From the NCBI GenBank assembly GCA_041749255.1, contig JBGTBR010000081.1:70851-134850 (forward strand): 64,000 nucleotides of DNA, read 5' to 3'. Origin of the DNA: JABDLO01 sp041749255 (GTDB lineage: Bacteria; Bacteroidota; Bacteroidia; Chitinophagales; Saprospiraceae). Made by a program: the position numbers and the translations under genes. This document shows, piece after piece, positions 52,555 through 61,998 of the stretch. Each line of letters opens with the position of its first letter. Within the stretch, counting starts at the first letter, position 1. The notes under the pieces are model-generated. The model saw only the letters and a program-made list of their open reading frames with translations. It ran no database searches and was not told the origin of the DNA.

Positions 52555-55500
52555 CTAATTGCTGGCCAGGTAGTGATTTTCAAACCATACTCTATATTTA
52601 TTGGCTCCTTTCTGATCAATAATTTTTCTATAGTTGCGCTGAGTTACCGGATAGGTTTCATAGTTAACCCCATTAACATCGATGAATTTGCCAGCATTTT
52701 TGGTTATGTCGTAGTAATACTCCATCGCCTCGGTTTTATTATTAAACTTTCTGACGAGAATAATTTTGGAATTATCGGTTTTATTTAAGCCGATATCGGA
52801 AATTTGAAGCCTTTTTTCTTTATGCTTATCCTTGTTATAATTAGAAATGGAAATGCGAACATTATTAAATATTTCATCATCAGAATCATATAGTACTATG
52901 ACCAGGTAATGAAGTTTATCATCTTCTTTTTCAAAGATGCCATCGACTTCAGCAATTTCTACTTTATTAAATGCAGCCTGGTCTCCTTTTAAAAATCTTA
53001 AAATTTCTCTTGCCCTCGTTTGCTCTGGTGTATTGGGATATCTTCTGATCAGATCCTGCAGGGCATCTACATACTGCTGTTCTCCTTCTACACTTCCTAA
53101 AGATATGGCATGCAGAAGTGAAAATTTAGGCCTCAGATCGTGGCTTTGGCCAAACTTCGAAATGCTTTCTTCATACATACTTTTAACTGTGGCAAAATTC
53201 TTATTTTCAAACTGGATGTACATCGAATTGTAAAAATTGATCAATTCTCTGTCTTTGTCCAGCAATTCAGCAGCATAGTTTGGGTCATTTAATATTTTGG
53301 CAAAATTGGATTCCGGAAATCCATCTATTATAGCCAGACGATAGCGGTCTGCAGAAGTATAATCATTTAAATCCTGGCTATTTAGATACATATAATACAA
53401 AGCATTCAATTTGTTATTGGAGTCGGGATATCTTTTTAATAACTCATCATGAGTAGCTAATGATTTTGAACTGTGATCGAGTTTGTCTTTAAATTGTTTT
53501 CCCAATTCAAACAAAGCATCTTCAATTTTTAAATGTGCACCTTTTGCCGACGCGGGAGTATTGGGAATTCTCTGCAGCACTTCGCGGATTTCGTCTTCGG
53601 AAATAGTTTTTTCAACAGCTTCTATATTTTCGGATGCAAGTTCTGTATCTATGCCGGAAAAAATGCCAGTAGCGTCTTTCCGTCTCCAATTATCCTGAAG
53701 TAGCCTTTCACCCCATTTATCTTTAAAGGCCTGTTTGCCGCTATCTGCCACCTGTTTATTGTAAGCAAAGAAACTACTTTGTGTAGTAGCAGACCTCCTG
53801 GTCGTTTTAATATTATCAGAAGGATTTTGGGCTGACTCTACAGGATTTTCTTGTTGATTTTTTTCTTTTTCTCTAATGATGTTTTTTGCATATTCAATTT
53901 GATCTTCTTCAGGTAAAGCAGCAATAGCGAGAAGACTATCCTGTAGAATAACAACATTCATGTACCTGGAAATAAGATCAAGGTTAGATGCCAGAGCTTG
54001 AACATTTTTATATCTGGGGTCAGTATCATTAAGCACCATTAAAGTAGAATCATAGTAGTACTTGGCATTAATAAAGTCTTCACGGGTATAATAAAAATCG
54101 GCAAGTTTATAATAAGCTTCACGCTTCAGATTTTGATCCCCCTGATTAAAACCCAATGCTTCCTGGAGGTAAGTTATACCTTTATTTTCCTGATCAGATG
54201 AGAATGCTATATCACTGAGTATATAAGATATTCTGTCTCTAAATTCTTCATTTTTATTGGCTTTTCTGAGCTTTAACAATTCGTCTTCAGCTGATCTTGT
54301 AGTAATTTTTCTGGCGAATAAATCATTTTTGATCATGTTAAGTTCAGCATTCAATTCCATTTCATAGGTAGCACCATATTTTTTAGCCAATTTATAGTGT
54401 TCTGCTGAAGCGATGTAATTTCCATTTATTTCTTCCAGTTGAGCCAATATATACGCATATCTCGCCTTGTCTTTCTTTCGTTTTGTGTGTTCAATAGCCA
54501 ATTCGAGATAAACAATTGCATCACTGTATTTTTTCTGTGCAATGGATGAAAAAGCCTGTGCTGCCGGAATTTCCCGCTTGACTTCTTTCTTTACAGTGGG
54601 ATCATCCCACATCCTTTTAAGAAGGTAATCGGCAGATGAATACCTCTCTCTTTGCACATAAGTCCTGGCTAACCATAAAACCCCTTCATGGTAACGGGTC
54701 TTTTCAATTTTAGCTTTTTGGTTCTTTTTAGGTTTGCTTTCTATATCATCTAATGAATCAGCATCATTGGTTCCCGGGTTTTCTTCTTTCTCATCTTCAT
54801 TGTTATTTATTTCTGCTTTTACGACTTCTACTTCGGAATTTTCACCTTCTTCAATCGAGTTATTTTCAGCTGGCGAAGTATCTTCAGAAATCAAAGCTAT
54901 TACTGAATCCTGAGGTATGTCTTCCTGAATTTCCGGAATAGTGTCTTCCTGTGTAGTTTGCTCAGTTTTAGTTCTGGAACGGGAAGCAGATCTACCTGTT
55001 TTTTGCTGTTCTTTTCTCGCTTTTAATCTTTCTTTTCTTTGTTGTTCAGCGGATTGTTTTCTTTCTTTTTTTCTTTCTTCAACCTCTTTTTTCCGTTGTT
55101 TCTCGAGTTCTTTTTTTTCTTTTTCCCTTTGTTTTTGGGACTCTTTTCTATCCTTTTCTTCCTGTCTTTTCAACTCTTCCCTCTCTTTGGCTGCTATCTC
55201 TCTTTCTTTTTCCCTTTCCTTTCTTGATTCAAGTCTTTCTTCGCGTTCAATGGCTTTAGTCTCTTCTCTTTGTTTGCGTTTTGCTTGAGGAGATAGTGCT
55301 TTCTTTTTATAATTCCTGCTGGCAGGGTCGTCCGGATTGTACTCTTTTTGAAAAAATTCAAGAGTTTGCTGGGCAGATTCGTAGTCTTGTTTTAGATATT
55401 GAGCAGTACCCATAAGTACATAGCAATCATCTACCCAGTCACCTACATCATGCAGTGTCGCTACGGTAGTAACTTTTTCGATGGCAATATCCAACTGAGG

Positions 55501-55770
55501 GGATACTGTTTTAGCAGTCTGAGGATTGTTGGTGGGGTAAACCTCTAAAACATCTGTATAATTATCCTGATGAGAGTTTTCTAATATAATATTCACCTCC
55601 TTCATGATTTCATTGGCGTTGAAGTAACCATTGTATTTGGAGGTAGTATTGTGGTAAAACTTTTTTAATCCACTTACATCTTCTTTTCTTTTTTTGGTAG
55701 CACAAGAAACTCCTACCATACTAAGTATGATGCCAAAAAGAATATAGGCCGAAATATTTTTAAACCGCAT
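52555..55770 (-). CDS. sprE: T9SS/gliding lipoprotein SprE (PorW)
   Basis: The ATG at 55770 is preferred to a GTG at 55785. The 1071-aa lipoprotein has lipobox VGVSC (Cys23) and the SprE/PorW hallmark GLKKFYHNTTSKYNGYFNANEI. TPR-like helical repeats follow (EGVLWLARTYVQRERYSSADYLLKRMW, EAYYKLADFYYTREDFINAKYYYDS and others) up to a C-terminal SPOR/Porin-like tail. SprE/PorW lies at the outer membrane and is needed for T9SS function, linking the PorK/PorN ring to the Sov channel. Residues ~155-260 are a Lys/Arg/Glu-rich coiled coil followed by a ~75-residue acidic stretch; both look like lineage-specific insertions. Confidence 0.9.
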   Translation of the reverse strand: MRFKNISAYILFGIILSMVGVSCATKKRKEDVSGLKKFYHNTTSKYNGYFNANEIMKEVNIILENSHQDNYTDVLEVYPTNNPQTAKTVSPQLDIAIEKVTTVATLHDVGDWVDDCYVLMGTAQYLKQDYESAQQTLEFFQKEYNPDDPASRNYKKKALSPQAKRKQREETKAIEREERLESRKEREKEREIAAKEREELKRQEEKDRKESQKQREKEKKELEKQRKKEVEERKKERKQSAEQQRKERLKARKEQQKTGRSASRSRTKTEQTTQEDTIPEIQEDIPQDSVIALISEDTSPAENNSIEEGENSEVEVVKAEINNNEDEKEENPGTNDADSLDDIESKPKKNQKAKIEKTRYHEGVLWLARTYVQRERYSSADYLLKRMWDDPTVKKEVKREIPAAQAFSSIAQKKYSDAIVYLELAIEHTKRKKDKARYAYILAQLEEINGNYIASAEHYKLAKKYGATYEMELNAELNMIKNDLFARKITTRSAEDELLKLRKANKNEEFRDRISYILSDIAFSSDQENKGITYLQEALGFNQGDQNLKREAYYKLADFYYTREDFINAKYYYDSTLMVLNDTDPRYKNVQALASNLDLISRYMNVVILQDSLLAIAALPEEDQIEYAKNIIREKEKNQQENPVESAQNPSDNIKTTRRSATTQSSFFAYNKQVADSGKQAFKDKWGERLLQDNWRRKDATGIFSGIDTELASENIEAVEKTISEDEIREVLQRIPNTPASAKGAHLKIEDALFELGKQFKDKLDHSSKSLATHDELLKRYPDSNNKLNALYYMYLNSQDLNDYTSADRYRLAIIDGFPESNFAKILNDPNYAAELLDKDRELINFYNSMYIQFENKNFATVKSMYEESISKFGQSHDLRPKFSLLHAISLGSVEGEQQYVDALQDLIRRYPNTPEQTRAREILRFLKGDQAAFNKVEIAEVDGIFEKEDDKLHYLVIVLYDSDDEIFNNVRISISNYNKDKHKEKRLQISDIGLNKTDNSKIILVRKFNNKTEAMEYYYDITKNAGKFIDVNGVNYETYPVTQRNYRKIIDQKGANKYRVWFENHYLASN

Positions 55771-56400
55771 ATTATTTAATACCACTTGTAAACTCTATCA
55801 AATACCTCACCACATTATATAATTGCCATTAACAATCGATTGCTATAAACCCACACAAGAATAACTATTTTATTGAAATGATAAAAAAACTTTATTCATA
55901 TCATTGTAGTTCTGCTCACTACTTCTTAAACAGAAAATTAACTCATTTAATTGGAGCTATCTTAGTGTTGCAATAAAAACCGAGGATTTTAATCTTCATT
56001 GAAGTACCTTTCAGGTAAATATTGGGAACAATTTCACAGATATTATTACACGACATTTTTTATAGCTTAATATTTTGCCTACCTCTAAATAAAATGTGTA
56101 AAAAGCTCTACTTTATTCCAAAATAATATAACTCTTTGATTGTAAAATTATTTTAAGCAAAAGGTAATTATTTTAATCAAGAATTCTGATAAAGTTATAT
56201 TTTATCCAGGTACTCAATTTTATTGAATTTTGAAATGAAGTGCAGATGATGCTATTATCTGTTTGTTTTACTCTCAGTGTGAAGAGATGTTGAAAATGAA
56301 TGAATGTATAAATAAAGTATTCTCAATGATAACTGTATTGATTGAAAAAATAATGTTTTAGTCTGTATCTTCGTTTTTAGAAAGAGACGAAATCAATTTT
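55771..56400. other. Divergent promoter region between sprE and the M23 gene
   Basis: About 630 nt of AT-rich DNA without a credible gene. It must hold promoters for both flanking genes, but no full match to the TTTG-N19/20-TAnnTTTG consensus was seen on either strand. Confidence 0.55.
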
Positions 56401-57237
56401 ATGTCAGAATATCCTATAGAAAATGCCTCTCGGAAAAGTATTTCCGATAAATACAGGCTGGCCATTATTGATGAAGATAATTTAAGAGAAGTCAGATCTT
56501 TCAGATTGTCCTTACTGAATGTATATATGTTATTTAGCTCATTGATTTTATTAGTGACTATTTTTATAATTATTGTCATATTTTATACACCTATAAAAAG
56601 ACTGGTGCCAGGTTACGGCGATATCAGTAATAATGTTGCATTTTTGGATCTTTCAAAGCAGTTGAGCGAAATTGAAGAAACTCTGGAAGCTCAGGAATTG
56701 TATAATGAAAGTTTGAGAAAATTGCTCACTTCTTCCGGAGATTCTGATGTGTTAAGTGGAAACAGCTTCGTAAATGAAACGGTACGGATTACAGATAGTG
56801 GAGACAGAGCAGGTAAAATTTTACCAGAAGACATAAATGATCCTCAATCTTCCAGAATTTTAGGCTCACTATTTTTTGTCCCACCCATTACAGGTTCGAT
56901 CAGTGCAGGTTTTTTGGATGTGGAAGATCATTACGGGATTGATATATTGGCTTCACAAAATATGCCAATCAAGACAATTATGGATGGAATTGTTATTTTT
57001 GCGGATTATTCCGTTGAGTCTGGGCATACCATTGCGGTTCAACATCCCAATAATATCATTTCTGTGTATAAGCATAATTCGGTATTACTTAAAAAAGCGG
57101 GAGACAGGTTGCATGCGGGAGAGGCCATAGCCATCATTGGAAATTCAGGGACATTATCTTTTGGGCCTCATCTCCATTTTGAATTGTGGTTTGAAGGATA
57201 TCCGGTTGATCCTGAGAAATATTTAAGTTTTAACTAA
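56401..57237 (+). CDS. M23-family metallopeptidase (LytM domain)
   Basis: The 278-aa protein has a short cytoplasmic N-terminus and one transmembrane helix (residues ~42-62, YMLFSSLILLVTIFIIIVIFYT), then a coiled-coil linker. The M23 domain has zinc ligands His177 and Asp181 (DHYGIDI) and the HxH pair His257/His259 (GPHLHFELW). All ligands are intact, so it should be an active peptidoglycan endopeptidase. It sits between sprE and HAD genes and near bactofilin. That neighbourhood recurs in Bacteroidota and suggests cell-shape or division work. Confidence 0.93.
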   Translation: MSEYPIENASRKSISDKYRLAIIDEDNLREVRSFRLSLLNVYMLFSSLILLVTIFIIIVIFYTPIKRLVPGYGDISNNVAFLDLSKQLSEIEETLEAQELYNESLRKLLTSSGDSDVLSGNSFVNETVRITDSGDRAGKILPEDINDPQSSRILGSLFFVPPITGSISAGFLDVEDHYGIDILASQNMPIKTIMDGIVIFADYSVESGHTIAVQHPNNIISVYKHNSVLLKKAGDRLHAGEAIAIIGNSGTLSFGPHLHFELWFEGYPVDPEKYLSFN

Positions 57238-57250
57238 AATTGAGAAAATT

Positions 57251-57673
57251 ATGTCATTTACTTTAAATGAAATAACCAATGAAAAGGGTGAGAAATTGAG
57301 CCCTATTTTATCTGAAGGAGTAAAAAATTTTTTGATTGATATTGATGGAACCATTTGCGATGATGTACCCAATGAAGAACCTGAAAGAATGGTGCATTGT
57401 GTTCCTTATAAAGACGCATTAGCTATACTCAATAAGTGGTATGATGAAGGTCATATCATCACTTTTTTTACTTCTAGAACAGAAGTACACCGTCAAATAA
57501 CAGAAGTCTGGCTTAAACAACACGGTTTCAAGTATCACGGTTTATTGATGGGAAAACCCAGAGGAGGCAATTATCATTGGATTGACAACCATATAGTTAG
57601 GGCAACTAGATTTAAAGGTAAGTTCACTGATCTGGTAGTAAAAACCAAAGAGATCGAGGTTTTTAGATCTTAG
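57251..57673 (+). CDS. HAD-superfamily phosphatase-like protein
   Basis: The 140-aa protein shows HAD motif I DIDGTICDD (Asp30, Asp32) and motif II FFTSRTEVH. A lysine-bearing segment, GKPRGGNYHWIDN, ends in the motif IV-type Asp. The protein is short, with only a minimal cap. The substrate is not known; related small HAD proteins act on phosphosugars. It starts 13 nt after the M23 gene and its end overlaps the convergent epimerase gene. Confidence 0.82.
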   Translation: MSFTLNEITNEKGEKLSPILSEGVKNFLIDIDGTICDDVPNEEPERMVHCVPYKDALAILNKWYDEGHIITFFTSRTEVHRQITEVWLKQHGFKYHGLLMGKPRGGNYHWIDNHIVRATRFKGKFTDLVVKTKEIEVFRS

Positions 57674-58580
57674 TTTCAGTGAGATGAGAAATAGCGGACA
57701 CAAGATCCGGGTGCTCATATGAAAAATCCAGTTTATTTAGTCTATATGGAATGACTCTTGTGCTGTCCAATACCACAGAAGACATTTCGCCTAAGACTAA
57801 TTTTAAAGCAAAAGATGGTATCGGTATGATGAGATATCCTCCACCAAGGCCTTCACTGACACATTTTATAAATTCCCTATTGGTAAGAGGCTTTGGAGCC
57901 ACAGCATTAATGACTCCTTTATATCGTCCATCATTCAGCGATTGAATGATAACGTTGCAAAGATCATCGATATGTATCCAACTATAATATTGCTTGCCAC
58001 TTCCAAAGTATTGAAGTATTCTCAAAGGGGAAGTCATCAATATTTTTTGCAAGGCTCCCCCTTTCGTTGAAAGTACTATTCCTGTTCTGACAATGGTTCC
58101 TCTCTTAGTATATTCAAATACTTTGCTAGCCTGGTTTTCCCATTCCTTGCATGTATCTCCTAAAAATCCTTCCTGAGGCAAAGAATCTTCCGTAAGGATT
58201 TCACTACCTCTGTTTCCATAAAATCCAATAGCAGAAGAAGACACCATCGCCTCAGGATAATGGCCTGTATTTTTTAATGCTTTTTCCAAAACCTGGAGAC
58301 TTTGGATTCGGCTGTCCCGAATAAGTCTTTTACGATTTTGTGTCCACCTTTTATCAGCAATACCGTTTCCAGCCAGATTAACTATATAATCTACCAAAAC
58401 AGCGTTTTCGTCTATTTCGCTTTTAGCTATATTCCATTGAAAATATTTAATGCGGTCACTATCCTTATGTTTTGATCTGGAAAGTACGTGTACTGTATTT
58501 CCTTTTTCTGTAAGAATATTTGTAAGGCGACTGCCTATTAAGCCTGTGCCACCTGTAATTAATATGGTTTTACCTTGCAT
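57663..58580 (-). CDS. TIGR01777-family NAD-dependent epimerase/dehydratase
   Basis: The 305-aa protein has the Rossmann motif GGTGLIGSRL at residue ~9 and the family-specific YIVNLAGNGIADKRWT, MVSSSAIGFYGNRGSE and SWIHIDDLCNVI. The C-terminal DUF1731-like part is LVLGEMSSVVLDSTRVIPYRL. This is the YfcH/SulA-like family, often linked to cell division by gene context, but its reaction is unsettled. The last 11 bases overlap the HAD gene end. Confidence 0.92.
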   Translation of the reverse strand: MQGKTILITGGTGLIGSRLTNILTEKGNTVHVLSRSKHKDSDRIKYFQWNIAKSEIDENAVLVDYIVNLAGNGIADKRWTQNRKRLIRDSRIQSLQVLEKALKNTGHYPEAMVSSSAIGFYGNRGSEILTEDSLPQEGFLGDTCKEWENQASKVFEYTKRGTIVRTGIVLSTKGGALQKILMTSPLRILQYFGSGKQYYSWIHIDDLCNVIIQSLNDGRYKGVINAVAPKPLTNREFIKCVSEGLGGGYLIIPIPSFALKLVLGEMSSVVLDSTRVIPYRLNKLDFSYEHPDLVSAISHLTETKI

Positions 58581-58865
58581 ATATGCTGTTTGGTTGTATC
58601 ATGTTTTACAACAACCTAAGATTTAATAGGTTTTGCTTTATCCATTACTAGGCCTGGCAAGCGATTCCGTGTTAAAACAAATATTCTCCATTTCTGTCGA
58701 TAATGGGCTTTAACTGTAAATCACAGCTTGAATTTCATTTCAAGAGCATAAAAGTGAGTAATGAATTAGAACTCCAATTGAATATTTCCAAAACTTTACG
58801 GCACTTCATCATGGACAGATAGTTAATTCATAAAATAGTTTTTAACTTAGCCAAAAATATATTGT

Positions 58866-60608
58866 ATGGAAAATATAAGGAAACTACATGTTGGGTGGGT
58901 CGTTATGCTTTTTATTCTATTGGCATCAGGTTGTAAATCAGATAAAGATGTTCCTGATTTCGAATTAAACATTCGCATTAAAGAAGATCCTGCCAGAATG
59001 AATCCGCTTTTTCACCTCGGTGTAGTGGGTAGATTGGTGCACCAATATATATTTTTACCACTGGCCGATTTTCACCCTGATAATTATCAACTTACCCCTA
59101 TTCTGATCGAATCCATACCGGAAAAACAATTGGCAGAAGGTGGGGGAGCGTATTATGATATTCAGTTTAAAAAAGATGCAGTATGGGACGATGGAAGTCC
59201 CCTCACAGGACATGACTATCTCTTTACAGTAAAACTTATTTTGCACCCGGAATTAAATACAGCAGCCTATCGCGGGTACTTTGATTTTGTAGATGATATT
59301 ACTATAAACGAGAATAATCCAAAAAGTTTCAGAGTGCATTTTACCAGCGATTATATGCTGGCTCTTGAAAGTATTATTACCATTCCCATTTTATCACCAG
59401 CAGCGTATGACCCTGATGGACTGCTTAACAATATAAGCATTAGTGATCTTCGCGATCCGGAAAAAAGTAAAGAATGGCTGCAGGCAGATCCCAGGCATGA
59501 GGTGTATGTTAAAGAACTTAATGGGTTGAAATTCGGTCGTGACATTGTGTCCAATTGTGGTCCTTATCAATTACAAAGTTGGGAAACAGATCAGAATTTG
59601 GTCATTTCTGCTAAAGAAAAATACTGGGGACTTGCCTATCCTGATAATCCTTTTTTGCAACAAGGTCCGGATGTAATGAATTTTTATATTATACCTGATG
59701 AAACGACCTGTATATCGCAATTAAAAGAAGGAAATCTCGATGTGGTAAATGGAATATCTACACAGCGTTTTGTAGAGTTGCAGCAAAATGATGAGTATGG
59801 TGATGCATTTTCATTTCACTCTCCCGCTTTGATGAGATTTTACTTTTTAGGAATAAATAATACACATCCATTTCTTTCTGACCCACAGGTAAGAAAAGCA
59901 ATCGGGCATTTGGTGGATGTAGATCAAATGATTCTGAATATGGAAAATGGGTTGGGAGAAAGACTTGCCGTACCGATACATCCGGCAAGACCCTATTATA
60001 ATTCTAATCTGGATCTTCTGGCTTTCGATTCCGATGAAGCTCTTCAGTTGCTCAATGAGGCAGGTTGGGTAGATTCGGATAGAAATGGAATTCTCGATAA
60101 AGTAATTGATGGCAGAAAGCAGGAGCTCATAATAGAAGGTTACACTTCACAGCAAGAGCTGGGGCAATATGTAATGCTCATGCTACAGGAAAATGCAAGG
60201 AAAATAGGCGTTAAAATAAATATAACAACAAAGGATTTTTCAGCCATCATGAGGGATCATGTCAGAACCAGGGATTATGGCATCACTCCTTTGGTTATCA
60301 ATCAGGATCTCAACGATGATGATTTGCACCAGCGATGGCATTCTGACAACGATGATCCTGCTAAGGGCAACACACTTTCTTATCGCAATGATGCAGCTGA
60401 CAGCTTGATCATGGAAATTCGATCAGTGGGAGATAAAGATATAAGATACCGTTTGTACAAAGAGCTCCAACAGATAATGTACGATGATACTCCGGCTGTA
60501 TTTCTATATGCTCCGGTGGAGACTCTTATAATAAGCAACAGATGGAATGGAAGTGGTACAGTAAAACGCCCTGGCTATATGGCTAATACCTTTACACCTA
60601 CAAAATAA
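58866..60608 (+). CDS. Peptide-type ABC transporter substrate-binding lipoprotein
   Basis: The 580-aa lipoprotein (lipobox ASGC, Cys23) belongs to the DppA/OppA (SBP_bac_5) group. Motifs are DPARMNPLFHLGVVGRLVHQYIFLPLADF, the DAVWDDGSPLTGHDYLFTVKLI segment, and FLGINNTHPFLSDPQVRKAIGHLVDVDQMI. It binds an oligopeptide or similar ligand at the outer face of the inner membrane. Two permease genes follow within 5 and 9 nt; the ATPase genes are absent. Confidence 0.9.
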   Translation: MENIRKLHVGWVVMLFILLASGCKSDKDVPDFELNIRIKEDPARMNPLFHLGVVGRLVHQYIFLPLADFHPDNYQLTPILIESIPEKQLAEGGGAYYDIQFKKDAVWDDGSPLTGHDYLFTVKLILHPELNTAAYRGYFDFVDDITINENNPKSFRVHFTSDYMLALESIITIPILSPAAYDPDGLLNNISISDLRDPEKSKEWLQADPRHEVYVKELNGLKFGRDIVSNCGPYQLQSWETDQNLVISAKEKYWGLAYPDNPFLQQGPDVMNFYIIPDETTCISQLKEGNLDVVNGISTQRFVELQQNDEYGDAFSFHSPALMRFYFLGINNTHPFLSDPQVRKAIGHLVDVDQMILNMENGLGERLAVPIHPARPYYNSNLDLLAFDSDEALQLLNEAGWVDSDRNGILDKVIDGRKQELIIEGYTSQQELGQYVMLMLQENARKIGVKINITTKDFSAIMRDHVRTRDYGITPLVINQDLNDDDLHQRWHSDNDDPAKGNTLSYRNDAADSLIMEIRSVGDKDIRYRLYKELQQIMYDDTPAVFLYAPVETLIISNRWNGSGTVKRPGYMANTFTPTK

Positions 60609-60612
60609 TGCT

Positions 60613-61989
60613 ATGTTACGGTATGGTATATCCAGATTGATCTGGTTGTTCACTACCGTATTGATGGTGAGTATGCTGAGTTTTTTCCTGAGTAAGGGCA
60701 CTCCAGGAGACAAGGCTGAAGCTTTACTTTCATTGCAGGGTCTTCACCCCACTGAAGGGAATGTGGATAGATACTATCAGGAATATGAAAGGGTTTTTCT
60801 GGCTGAAGGACTGCATTTGCCCTGGTTTTATTTTGATATAGTTCCCTCTTATAAAAAGTTTGAATTTCCTGCCGAATGGACTTTACAGAACCGAAATCTG
60901 GCTATTTTCTTTCTAAATAATAGATTTCATGGTCAACTAATACTTCAATGGATCCAATATTTCCGGTTACTCGACAGAGAGTGTGTACAAAATGGAAACC
61001 GAAGATGCCGTCAGGAAATGGCTTTTGTTTCTGTTAGTAAAAAAATGGAATTGATCCATCAGAGGTTGTCAGGAATTGGAAGTCAACTAGCCACGGAGGA
61101 AGAACGATTAATATATGATGCATGGGTGGATGTACACAACAAATTGACAGCAAGCAAAGTAGGATGGTATTATCCCATCATCAGATGGCATGGATTTGAT
61201 AACCAGTATCACGTATGGATTACTTCATTTTTCAAAAATAAAATGGGAACTTCTATAGTCGATGGAAGAAACGTAGCTGAAAAAATTATTTCATCTCTAA
61301 AGTGGACTATGATGATTGTTTTTATTTCCATCATTCTTAGCATGCTGGCAGGAGTACCATTGGGTATGCTGGCGGCTGCAAAAGATGGGAAGCTTTTAGA
61401 TTTGATGATTACAACTATATTATATGCCTTGTATGCTACTCCTATATTTTGGCTTGCTACCATGCTTGTTGTGTTTTTTACCACTTCCGAATACGGCAGT
61501 TGGACCAATATTTTTCCCGCCCCTTTTTTCAGAGTCAGGTCAGGAGATGGGTTCTGGATTTCTTTTTCATCTAACCTGTATCAGATTATTTTACCTGTTC
61601 TATGCTTATTTCTGACCAATCTGGCTGTAATAGCCAGATTATCAAAGAGTGCACTTATTACAGAGAAGAATAAACCATATGTTTTGGCACTACGTGCAAA
61701 GGGACTAAAAATGAGAGGAGTTTATTGGAAACACCTTATACCCAATGCTATGATTCCATTGATCACATTGGTAAGCAATTACATACCCGGAGCACTTGCC
61801 GGAAGTCTTATCATTGAAGTAATATTTAATATTCCCGGTATGGGACGATTGATGTACGATAGTATTTTTTATGCCGATTGGGATGTTGTTTTTGCGATAG
61901 TGTTGATGATCAGTGTGTTGACATCCATGATATTATTGTTATCCGATATTCTATATATTTGGGTTAACCCTAAAATATCTTTGAACTAA
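60613..61989 (+). CDS. Peptide-type ABC transporter permease (DppB-like) with large insertion
   Basis: The 458-aa protein is much longer than usual DppB (about 310-340 aa). After the first transmembrane helix (residues ~6-28) comes a ~190-residue soluble segment with two conserved-looking Cys-containing stretches (RECVQNGNRRCRQEM). The permease core follows, starting near SLKWTMMIVFISIILSML. The EAA-type loop ALRAKGLKMRGVYWKHLIPNAMIP, which docks the ATPase, is intact. The insertion faces the periplasm and may bind substrate or the lipoprotein. Confidence 0.88.
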   Translation: MLRYGISRLIWLFTTVLMVSMLSFFLSKGTPGDKAEALLSLQGLHPTEGNVDRYYQEYERVFLAEGLHLPWFYFDIVPSYKKFEFPAEWTLQNRNLAIFFLNNRFHGQLILQWIQYFRLLDRECVQNGNRRCRQEMAFVSVSKKMELIHQRLSGIGSQLATEEERLIYDAWVDVHNKLTASKVGWYYPIIRWHGFDNQYHVWITSFFKNKMGTSIVDGRNVAEKIISSLKWTMMIVFISIILSMLAGVPLGMLAAAKDGKLLDLMITTILYALYATPIFWLATMLVVFFTTSEYGSWTNIFPAPFFRVRSGDGFWISFSSNLYQIILPVLCLFLTNLAVIARLSKSALITEKNKPYVLALRAKGLKMRGVYWKHLIPNAMIPLITLVSNYIPGALAGSLIIEVIFNIPGMGRLMYDSIFYADWDVVFAIVLMISVLTSMILLLSDILYIWVNPKISLN

Positions 61990-61998
61990 CAAGTTGAT

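Noticed and set aside
54941..55288. Plus-strand open frame rich in Ser, Phe, Leu and Cys opposite sprE
   Set aside because: It is the antisense of the Lys/Glu-rich coiled coil; its low-complexity composition follows from that codon pattern, and it lacks a plausible start context or domain.
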